Positions 31,419 to 37,571 of a stretch of 37,571 nt of DNA are shown here, piece by piece; within the stretch, counting starts at the first letter, position 1; every line of letters starts with the position of its first letter. The stretch is from CALMEH01 sp964548225 (GTDB lineage Bacteria; Acidobacteriota; Blastocatellia; Pyrinomonadales; Pyrinomonadaceae), in assembly GCA_964548225.1 (NCBI GenBank), contig CAZJQP010000049.1, positions 1 to 37,571 of the forward strand, written 5' to 3'. The notes under the pieces are model-generated. The model worked only from the letters and a program-made list of their open reading frames with translations. It was not told the origin of the DNA and did not search any database. A program made the translations under genes and the position numbers.

Positions 31419-34229
31419 TTATCGCCAGTTTCCAATTAAAACAAACGGCGACCAAAAATACGGATGGGCAAACGGGCGCGTTTTGTCGAATTCAAATTTC
31501 GTGTTTTCCGTCTTCGCCGTTGAGCGTTTGGCAGTTGAATTTGCCGACACATCACCGTAGAGCAAAATTTTCTGTGCGGTTTGCATTGCTTCGGCTTTCG
31601 TCATCAATGGGTTTTCCTTTCGCAGACGGTAAAAATTGCTCATAAATTTCGACGTGCTTTCGTCTCCGACCGCCCAAAGTGTTGCCAAAACAGATTTGCC
31701 GCTTTTTGTCTGAATCAATTCGGCAAGACTGTCAACTTCGCCACCGTTTGTATCGTCGCCGGCTGCTGTATCACAAGCAGAAAGCGTTACCAATTCGACA
31801 TCGCCAAACGAAATTTGCGGTGAATTGCTCATCTCTTCGAGCGTCAAAATCTGCGAATTTCCCAAAAGCAAAAATGAATCTGCCCAATTCGATGCAAGCC
31901 GAAAATGGCTGGCGAAATGCACGACCGTAAATTCTTTTCTGCCGTTGGCGGTTTCTTTAGCAAGTGAATCGGTCAGATTTTTAAGCGTAAAATCTTGGTT
32001 CAAAAACCGTTTGCCAAGCAAAATACCTTTTTCAGATTCGGTTTCGCGGATAATTCCTTTGAGTTCGTCATCAACCGCCGGAAGTGCCGGAGTCGTGATT
32101 TTTTCGTTGGGAAAGTCGGGATAAAAAATACTCTGCTCAACCGAAACGCCCATTCCGAGTGCTTTCCCTTCTAAGTTTGAATCGTAAATATCGTCGCGGG
32201 TTTTCGGCGTTAAAATTGCGTTTTGAAATTTTTCGACTAAATAACTTTCGCCGTCCGGCGACAAAGCGGCAAGCGGAATATAGCGCAAAGTTCCGTCCAA
32301 AGACCAAACCAAAGTTTTAGCTTGCGCGTCCGTCAAAACTTTTTCAATCGGCTTGATTAAAATATCGTAAAGTTCTTTTCCCAAAGGTCGCGGATCAATT
32401 TTGCGGTCTTGCAAAGCGGCGCGGAAAGCAAAGATTTTTTTGTTTAAATCGGCAAGTTTGATGTCGGTTTTGCCGTCAATCTGCACCGTCGGAGTTGTTA
32501 CAATGACGCGGTAACGGTCGTTTGTAATGATGGTCGAAAGCGCGATTGTGCCGTTTCCCCATTTGCGAAGTTTATCTTGCAAATTGCGGTCAATTTCAAT
32601 TTTTCGGACGTTTGTATTGCCGATTTCCTTAACTAAATCTTTTTCCAAAAACAATTTAAACGCCGCGTTTGCGTCTGCTAAATCAGCGGAAAGTTTTTCG
32701 TATTCTTTTTCTTCCTCAGCCGAAAGCGTTTCACTTTGACGTGACAAAAACCGCTTTTTGTCGTCGAGTTTTTGGAATTTCTGACCAATTTGTGCAACAT
32801 TTCCCGCTAATTTTATGTATCTTTCAAGAAGAAGTTTTTCTTTCTCAGTCAAAACAACTCTTTGCGAAAGCGATTTTATTTCGTCAATATCGCGACGCAC
32901 GAATTTTGAAAATTCTTCTTCTTTGAGCATCGCCAAAACTTCTTCAGCTTGAGCAAAACGTCCGAGTTCGATGAGTAAATCGGCGAGAAAACGATATTCG
33001 TCTTCAATGGTAGTCAGATAAGTTTTCTGAATCGTTTTGTCCAAATCTTTGATTGCCGAACGCAATTCCTGATAGCGATTGACGCATTGTTTTCCATAAA
33101 AAATCGCAGTTTCCGTATTATTCAATTTCTTAAAACCGCGCATCAAATTGCTCAAAATAATGGCTTCGAGTCCTTTGTTTTGCATTTCTTGAGCCAAAAT
33201 TAAGGCTTGATTAAAATTTTTCAAAGATTCACTCGTTTCGTCTAAAAGCAAATGTGCAAAACCGATGTTGTTGAGCGTTGTTGCTTCGCCCGATTTATCA
33301 CCGCTTTTCTTATGAATTATTAATGATTGCCGATTAAATTCGAGAGCTTTTCGCGGTTCATTCAAATCGAGATAAGCCGCACCGATATTATTTAAAATAG
33401 TCGCCGTTTCGCTTTCAAAACCGTTTGCCGTAAAAATTTCAATCGCTTTTTGAAAATATTCGATAGATTTTTGCGGTTCGGTATCGTCAAACGTCAAGCC
33501 GAGATTATTCAAAGTTCTGGCTTCGCCGATTTTATCGCCGACACTTCGGCGTAATACGAGCGATTGGCTGAGATATTCAAACGCCTTTTCCTTTTCGCCC
33601 AAATCGTCATAAACGCGCCCGATGTTGTTGAGCGTAATTGCCTGTTCCAACCGTTCGCCCAAACCTTTGCGAATCGTCAAAGATTTTTCCAAATGTTCGA
33701 GTGCTTTTTGCCGTTCGCCTAAATCTAAATAAATTGCGCCGATAGCATTCAAAGTCCTTGCTTCGCCGCTTTTATCATTGACGATTTTCCGCAAAGGTAA
33801 CGCTTGCAGATGATATTCCAGAGCTTTTTCCTTGTCGCCGAGTTCATCATAAAGCGAACCGAGATTGTTCAACGCCCGCGCTTCCAAACTTTTCTCTCCG
33901 GCGGCGCGAAAAATCTCTAAGGCTTGCAGATAAATTTCCAATGCTTCATCGTTTTCGCCCAAAAGGTTTTTCATCAATCCCGCACCCAGCAAAGATTTTC
34001 CTTGATTGGCTTTGTCGCCGATTTCTTTGAATATTCTTGCCGCTTTTTCAAATTTTTCAAGCGCGAGTTTGTATGATTTGAAGTTATTTTCCTGCCGGAA
34101 TTGTAATGCTTGATCAAATGCTGTTTGCGCTTCGATTTGCTTTTGCTCAAAATTCGGCTGTCCGAAAGTCGCCGAAAAAACGGGCAAAAAAATCAGACAG
34201 AAAACTAATTGGATAAAAATGCGTTTCAT
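31419..34229 (-). CDS. Secreted TPR-CHAT protein (caspase-like peptidase domain)
   Basis: 936 aa from ATG 34227-34229. The signal peptide is MKRIFIQLVFCLIFLPVFSA. Residues about 25-400 are tandem tetratricopeptide repeats, with the recurring phrases EARALNNLGSLYDELGDKEK, LNAIGAIYLDLGERQKAL and ATTLNNIGFAHLLLDETSES. A coiled-coil-like region follows (about 440-530). The CHAT domain covers about 590-936: SLDGTLRYIPLAALS, then the catalytic dyad His771 in VVHFASHF and Cys819 in LSACDTAAG, and a closing HPYFWSPFVLIGNW. CHAT proteins are caspase-like clan CD cysteine peptidases with protein-protein-interaction repeats; some act in bacterial immunity. This one has both catalytic residues and is exported. 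It diverges from the Lrp gene and stands alone. Confidence 0.93.
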   Translation of the reverse strand: MKRIFIQLVFCLIFLPVFSATFGQPNFEQKQIEAQTAFDQALQFRQENNFKSYKLALEKFEKAARIFKEIGDKANQGKSLLGAGLMKNLLGENDEALEIYLQALEIFRAAGEKSLEARALNNLGSLYDELGDKEKALEYHLQALPLRKIVNDKSGEARTLNAIGAIYLDLGERQKALEHLEKSLTIRKGLGERLEQAITLNNIGRVYDDLGEKEKAFEYLSQSLVLRRSVGDKIGEARTLNNLGLTFDDTEPQKSIEYFQKAIEIFTANGFESETATILNNIGAAYLDLNEPRKALEFNRQSLIIHKKSGDKSGEATTLNNIGFAHLLLDETSESLKNFNQALILAQEMQNKGLEAIILSNLMRGFKKLNNTETAIFYGKQCVNRYQELRSAIKDLDKTIQKTYLTTIEDEYRFLADLLIELGRFAQAEEVLAMLKEEEFSKFVRRDIDEIKSLSQRVVLTEKEKLLLERYIKLAGNVAQIGQKFQKLDDKKRFLSRQSETLSAEEEKEYEKLSADLADANAAFKLFLEKDLVKEIGNTNVRKIEIDRNLQDKLRKWGNGTIALSTIITNDRYRVIVTTPTVQIDGKTDIKLADLNKKIFAFRAALQDRKIDPRPLGKELYDILIKPIEKVLTDAQAKTLVWSLDGTLRYIPLAALSPDGESYLVEKFQNAILTPKTRDDIYDSNLEGKALGMGVSVEQSIFYPDFPNEKITTPALPAVDDELKGIIRETESEKGILLGKRFLNQDFTLKNLTDSLAKETANGRKEFTVVHFASHFRLASNWADSFLLLGNSQILTLEEMSNSPQISFGDVELVTLSACDTAAGDDTNGGEVDSLAELIQTKSGKSVLATLWAVGDESTSKFMSNFYRLRKENPLMTKAEAMQTAQKILLYGDVSANSTAKRSTAKTENTKFEFDKTRPFAHPYFWSPFVLIGNWR

Positions 34230-34385
34230 ATTCGATTAAAAGACAATTGTAGAACGAAAACTGCAAAGCAAAATTGCACGCAGAACATATTATCAGATTT
34301 GGCGACAAATTTATGTTGAAATGCTAAAATCACTTGACTATTTCGTATTGAACAAAAAGCACGGCAAAAGAAACTATTATCCACA

Positions 34386-34434
34386 GATGAACAGGATAAA
34401 CACAGATAAAATCAAGATAAAAATCCTGTTCATC
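34386..34434. repeat. Palindromic dispersed repeat of the CACAGATGAACAGGAT type
   Basis: GATGAACAGGAT (34386-34397) and ATCCTGTTCATC (34423-34434) are exact inverted arms with TAAACACAGATAAAATCAAG between them. It is related to the repeat at 11122-11247 and lies in the leader of the Lrp-like gene. Confidence 0.8.
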
Positions 34435-34506
34435 CAGGTTTATCTGCGAACAATCAGCAAGTATTTCTTTTTGTTCACTACCGATTATTTAAGGAGAAAC
34501 GCCGAA

Positions 34507-34962
34507 ATGTCTTTAGATTTGGAACTCGACTCAATAAGTTGGAAAATTTTAACCGAGCTGCAAAAAGATGCGCGTCTGACTTACGCCGAACTCGGTCGGC
34601 GCGTCGGCTTGACGACTCCGGCGGTGATTGAACGGATTCGCAAATTGGAAGACGCAGAAATCATCACAGGTTACGCGGCGGAAATTGACGCGGCAAAAGT
34701 CGGTTTGCCGATTCTCGCGTTTGTGCGAATGAGCATCACGGGCGTTGATTATTCGCACATCATCGAAGTCGCGGAAGAATCAAGTGAAGTTCTTGAATGT
34801 CATCGCGGCACGGGCGGCGATTCGTTTATAATGAAAGTCGCCGTTTCGGATGTCGGACATCTGCAAACTTTGATTGATAAATTAACGCCTTATGGCATCA
34901 CAACGACTTCAATCGTGCTTTCTTCGCCTGTTAAGCGTAGAATTATTGAGCCGAAAAAATAA
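34507..34962 (+). CDS. Lrp/AsnC family transcriptional regulator
   Basis: 151 aa from ATG 34507, chosen because AAGGAGA lies ten bases upstream. The frame is open further to 34321, but that part runs through a dispersed palindrome. The N-terminal helix-turn-helix is typical: LDSISWKILTELQKDARLTY, AELGRRVGLTTPAVIERIRK and EDAEIITGYAAEID. The C-terminal RAM ligand-binding domain follows (LPILAFVRMSITG, EVLECHRGTGGDSFIMKVAV, DKLTPYGITTTSIVLSSPVK). Lrp/AsnC proteins sense amino acids and often control adjacent amino-acid genes. The proximity to the phenylalanine/tyrosine cluster makes Tyr or Phe a plausible effector, but that is inference. It is divergent from the CHAT gene. Confidence 0.95.
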   Translation: MSLDLELDSISWKILTELQKDARLTYAELGRRVGLTTPAVIERIRKLEDAEIITGYAAEIDAAKVGLPILAFVRMSITGVDYSHIIEVAEESSEVLECHRGTGGDSFIMKVAVSDVGHLQTLIDKLTPYGITTTSIVLSSPVKRRIIEPKK

Positions 34963-35053
34963 TTTCGGCAAAACCTTTTCTTAAGGTCGTCTTTGAAAGT
35001 TTGGATTTGAAAATTCAGATAAATTTATAAATTTTAGGAGAATAAAAAATAAT

Positions 35054-35623
35054 ATGAGCGAACCTTCGTGGCTTGCGAAAAGAATGGTAAAAAGTATTTT
35101 GAATGATTCCGATACACAGAAAATTAAATCTTTTTCTTTCAGCGGAATCGGTTTTGATGCGAAAACATTTCCGCTTCTTGCGGGATTTGTTGACCGCGAC
35201 CAAATCAAGGTCGAATATAATTCGAATCTGGACGGCTCGGCGGAATATGATTATAAAACGAATACGATTTTTGTAGGTTTCAGAATTGCGGGAACTTACA
35301 GCAATACGGCTTTGGTCGTTCACGAATGCGTCCACGCGGTTTATGATGTCGCCAAGACGAAAATGTCCGTCGCCGTTTCGGAAGCCATCGCCTATATCGT
35401 CCAATGTCAATACGTCTATGCCAACGCCGGACCGGGCAAGCGGCTTTCATCCAAAAATGCTAAAAAAGATTCGGTTTTTCAGCAGGCTTGGATGATTGCG
35501 GCAAGTATTCAGGAAGGCAAACCGCTTTCTCAAACCGATAAAAATAATCTGATTGCGGCGGTTTCCGAGCATCCATATTACGCCAAAGATGCCAAATCGG
35601 ATGCCGGATTTGACGGCGTTTAG
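35054..35623 (+). CDS. Putative zinc metallopeptidase (HExxH, gluzincin-like)
   Basis: 189 aa from ATG 35054, with TTAGGAGAA about eight bases upstream. There is no signal peptide or membrane segment. The key feature is HECVH in ALVVHECVHAVYDVAK (residues about 95-99 for the motif), an HExxH zinc motif. The Glu of VSEAIAYIVQ, about 20 residues later, is at the spacing expected for a third gluzincin ligand. The N-terminal part (SFSFSGIGFDAKTFPLLAGF, EYDYKTNTIFVG) is beta-rich. I do not recognise a specific peptidase family. It lies 91 bases downstream of the Lrp gene and converges with the glycosylase gene at a 3-base gap. Confidence 0.75.
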   Translation: MSEPSWLAKRMVKSILNDSDTQKIKSFSFSGIGFDAKTFPLLAGFVDRDQIKVEYNSNLDGSAEYDYKTNTIFVGFRIAGTYSNTALVVHECVHAVYDVAKTKMSVAVSEAIAYIVQCQYVYANAGPGKRLSSKNAKKDSVFQQAWMIAASIQEGKPLSQTDKNNLIAAVSEHPYYAKDAKSDAGFDGV

Positions 35624-35626
35624 ATT

Positions 35627-36253
35627 TTATTTGCCGGACAAATAAAAATGCCACAAAAGACGCGCCGCAACCGCCCGGAAAGGTTTCCATTTTTCGGCGA
35701 TTTGCTGAAATTCGTCCGAGTTCGGCGCGTCTTTTAAGTTTTTAAGTCTTTTCCACGCAACGTGCAAAGCCAAATCGCCTTTCGGCATCACGTCCACCCG
35801 AAGCAAAGCCATCAAAAGATAAATGTCCGCCGTCCAATCGCCGATGCCTTTGATTTTTTTGAGTTCGATTTTTACGGCTTCATCCGATAAATTTTCAAGC
35901 GATTTCAAATCTAAATTTCCGTGAACAATCGCTTTCGAGAGTTCCCGCGCATAAACCTTTTTCTGCCGCGAAAAATAGCACAATTTCAATTCTTCATCGG
36001 TCAAACACAAAACATTTTCGGGCGTAATTTCGCCCAATTTTTCGCGCAAACGATTAAACGCCGAAAGCGCGGACGCAAGCGAAACTTGTTGTTCCAAAAT
36101 TATATGAATCAGCGTCTGAAACGAAGCCTCACGCGCCCAAAGCGGTGGTGTGCCGTAAGTTTCAAAAATAAATTGCAAATCCGCGTCCGTTTTGGCTAAT
36201 TTTTTGCAAATTTCGGTTAAGTTTTGTTCGTTGAGAGTTCTTATTTTGGTCAT
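35627..36253 (-). CDS. DNA-3-methyladenine glycosylase II family (AlkA-like, HhH-GPD)
   Basis: 208 aa from ATG 36251-36253. It is a base-excision-repair glycosylase that removes alkylated purines. The HhH-GPD superfamily pattern is clear: LEQQVSLASALSAFNRLREK, the hairpin-helix-hairpin ELKKIKGIGDWTADIYLLMA and the catalytic Asp in the following MPKGDLALHVAWKRL. A C-terminal KPFRAVAARLLWHFYLSGK completes the fold. The protein is shorter than E. coli AlkA and lacks its N-terminal domain, as in many single-domain members. It is 3 bases downstream of the Cys-rich secreted gene and may be co-transcribed with it. Confidence 0.93.
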   Translation of the reverse strand: MTKIRTLNEQNLTEICKKLAKTDADLQFIFETYGTPPLWAREASFQTLIHIILEQQVSLASALSAFNRLREKLGEITPENVLCLTDEELKLCYFSRQKKVYARELSKAIVHGNLDLKSLENLSDEAVKIELKKIKGIGDWTADIYLLMALLRVDVMPKGDLALHVAWKRLKNLKDAPNSDEFQQIAEKWKPFRAVAARLLWHFYLSGK

Positions 36254-36256
36254 TAT

Positions 36257-37015
36257 TTATTCGATAACAAAGGCGGTTGCGGACTCAGATAAGTTGCAAG
36301 TAGGACAAGTATCTGAGTCTTTAATTTTTTCTACCGACACGGTTGCCGTTATTGTTTTTCCTATCATTTCACGGGTTGTTTTGACAGTTATTTTTTTAGT
36401 TCCTTGACCCTCAACTATTTCTCCTTCCGAAACTGTCCATTTATACAAACTATATTCGGGGTAATCAGGCTCAACATTAACTGTAAAATCCACATTTTCT
36501 CCGGCTTTAACATTTCCGCCTCCAAAAATTGATAAGTTAGGACAGAGATTACAGTCAACCTCACAATGAGGACAAGTTATTAATTTCAATCTCTGTGTTT
36601 CAGTTTTTTTACTGACTTTTCCTTTGCCGGTTATCGAAACCGTAATCGTAAAAATCCCGCGACCTACGCCTTTTAAATCCCAAATTACACTTTCACCTTC
36701 TCCGATAATTTTTCCGCCCGAAACCGTGTAATTATATGAAAGCGCAAGATTTTTCGGATTTTTCGCAGAAGTAAAAACCTTAACTAATCTCTCATCCCTA
36801 TAACAAATATGATTTTTCAAAAAATTACTTTTAATAGGCGGACAAGGAATTATCACCTCTGTTTTATCGAGTTCAATCTTTTCAATTTCAGCTATTTTTT
36901 TCGGCTTTGGCGTTGACGTTGGCGCGATAAATTTATGAGCGGCGAAACTCGAAATCGTTCCAAACGAAACGAATAAAGAAACAGCTATGAGCATAGAAAA
37001 TACTGATTTATTCAT
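36257..37015 (-). CDS. Secreted Cys-rich protein with PKD/Ig-like domains, unknown function
   Basis: 252 aa from ATG 37013-37015, with AAGGTAA upstream. The signal peptide is MNKSVFSMLIAVSLFVSFGT. The charged region after it (KPKKIAEIEKIELDKTEVII) is followed by two Ig/PKD-type beta-sandwiches, each with a W- or Y-containing core strand: LALSYNYTVSGGKIIGEGES with VIWDLKGVGRGIFTITVSIT, and YPEYSLYKWTVSEGEIVEGQ with TKKITVKTTREMIGKTITAT. The segments CPHCEVDCNLCPN and CPTCNLSES hold CxxC pairs between and after the domains, which may be disulphides or a metal site. The pattern recurs in secreted proteins of this type of genome. A ligand is not evident. Confidence 0.75.
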   Translation of the reverse strand: MNKSVFSMLIAVSLFVSFGTISSFAAHKFIAPTSTPKPKKIAEIEKIELDKTEVIIPCPPIKSNFLKNHICYRDERLVKVFTSAKNPKNLALSYNYTVSGGKIIGEGESVIWDLKGVGRGIFTITVSITGKGKVSKKTETQRLKLITCPHCEVDCNLCPNLSIFGGGNVKAGENVDFTVNVEPDYPEYSLYKWTVSEGEIVEGQGTKKITVKTTREMIGKTITATVSVEKIKDSDTCPTCNLSESATAFVIE

Positions 37016-37089
37016 AATTTTACCTTACCTCGAAACATTTTGATTTTGGACAATTCATTATACAATATACCCTTTCACAGAGATTGCCA

Positions 37090-37545
37090 ATGAAAAAAAT
37101 TCGCCTTTTCGCAACAATTTATTTCGCCGTGCAAGGCGTGGCGGTGCTGGCGTGGTGGATTTTGCTTTTTTCTGCGCCGTCTTCGCGCAAATATTTTCAG
37201 ATGGGCGAAAGCGAAACGACGCTTCTTGCGTTTTGGTTGCCGGATTTGTTTTTGTTGGCGGTTGGTTCGCTGGCGGTAAGCGCGTTTATTTGGCTTGAAA
37301 ACAGATTTACGGTTATTGCGGTTTGGTTTGTCGTCGGTGCGATTTCTTACGCGACGTTTTATTGTCTGGCTTTCGCAATGATGACCGATTCGGGTTGGCT
37401 CGGCGTGGTTTTGATGTTTGCGGCGATGATTTGGAGCGGAAATTTTGCGATTGGTTTGTCGCCGACGTTCAAAGATTTGATGTTTCGCAACTCGGTCGAA
37501 GCCAAGACGAGTTGGATTTTAACGTCAGTTCGGGATAAGAAATAG
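37090..37545 (+). CDS. Small integral membrane protein of unknown function
   Basis: 151 aa from ATG 37090; a TTG two codons upstream is the only alternative. Four hydrophobic segments are visible: about residues 6-28 (FATIYFAVQGVAVLAWWILL), 46-65 (LLAFWLPDLFLLAVGSLAVS), 72-95 (FTVIAVWFVVGAISYATFYC) and 100-120 (DSGWLGVVLMFAAMIWSGNF). The C-terminus is charged. I do not recognise a family and see no conserved charged residue inside the membrane. It diverges from the Cys-rich secreted gene (75-base gap), and nothing more can be inferred before the window ends. Confidence 0.75.
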   Translation: MKKIRLFATIYFAVQGVAVLAWWILLFSAPSSRKYFQMGESETTLLAFWLPDLFLLAVGSLAVSAFIWLENRFTVIAVWFVVGAISYATFYCLAFAMMTDSGWLGVVLMFAAMIWSGNFAIGLSPTFKDLMFRNSVEAKTSWILTSVRDKK

Positions 37546-37571
37546 ATGGAAAAGCTCTTTTTCAAGTAAAA

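Noticed and set aside
31280..31645. 121-aa plus-strand frame after the CHAT gene
   Set aside because: It overlaps the CHAT gene's C-terminal coding region antisense and has no recognisable motif.
34321..34506. 62-codon N-terminal extension of the Lrp-like protein
   Set aside because: It runs through a dispersed palindrome, and a strong AAGGAGA precedes the ATG at 34507, where the normal family start lies.
1..37571. tRNA, rRNA or riboswitch
   Set aside because: No cloverleaf, rRNA segment or recognised riboswitch core was found by eye. A covariance search would be decisive.
37546..37571. ATG GAA AAG... short frame at the window end
   Set aside because: It stops after seven codons and has no support.

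Overview
The window is bacterial, of moderate GC (judged by eye), and gene-dense. Secreted proteins carrying carboxypeptidase-regulatory-like domains, HAF and FG-GAP repeats and Cys-rich PKD-like domains, together with an OPT transporter and a PurF with Fe-S-type cysteines, suggest an Acidobacteriota (Blastocatellia/Pyrinomonadales-like) genome. This placement is by resemblance only; no marker gene is present. A run of ten Ns at 8654-8663 shows it comes from a scaffolded draft assembly.

Layout. 1-4758: secreted FG-GAP protein (cut by the window edge, minus), S9 peptidase and HAF-repeat protein (both plus). 4780-5031: a 12-unit, 21-bp minisatellite. 5182-9821: an unknown protein (minus) facing a single-chain type ISP restriction-modification enzyme (plus). 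The enzyme gene crosses the N gap and carries an in-frame insertion of a DUF559 (Vsr-like) endonuclease bounded by 49-bp palindromic inverted repeats. 9822-19135: Gfo/Idh/MocA oxidoreductase, a PilZ gene broken by an in-frame amber codon, a lipoprotein, a multi-domain secreted protein, OPT transporter and purF (all minus). 19135-21384: a methyltransferase fused to Nudix-like segments. 21484-31212: a phenylalanine/tyrosine catabolic cluster (minus). 31419-37571: a secreted TPR-CHAT protein, an Lrp/AsnC regulator, a putative gluzincin, a Cys-rich secreted protein, an AlkA-like glycosylase and a small membrane protein.

The catabolic cluster covers Phe to Tyr (phhA), 4-hydroxyphenylpyruvate to homogentisate (hppD), ring opening (hmgA) and fumarylacetoacetate hydrolysis (fahA). 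The aromatic aminotransferase and maleylacetoacetate isomerase are not in the window. Between phhA and hmgA, a mazEF-like toxin-antitoxin pair, a secreted unknown, a degenerate SNase-like protein and a HEPN two-gene module are packed into the same apparent transcript, several with TAATG or ATGA overlaps. An Lrp/AsnC regulator and a TPR-CHAT gene lie upstream of phhA.

The most distinctive property is the load of short palindromic dispersed repeats of several unrelated families. They fill nearly every intergenic gap, supply the last codons and stop codon of several genes, and in two genes lie in frame inside the coding sequence. The DUF559 insertion at 8861-9329 is the strongest candidate for an undescribed system: a nuclease-carrying palindromic element that inserts in frame into a host protein with no splicing apparatus visible.
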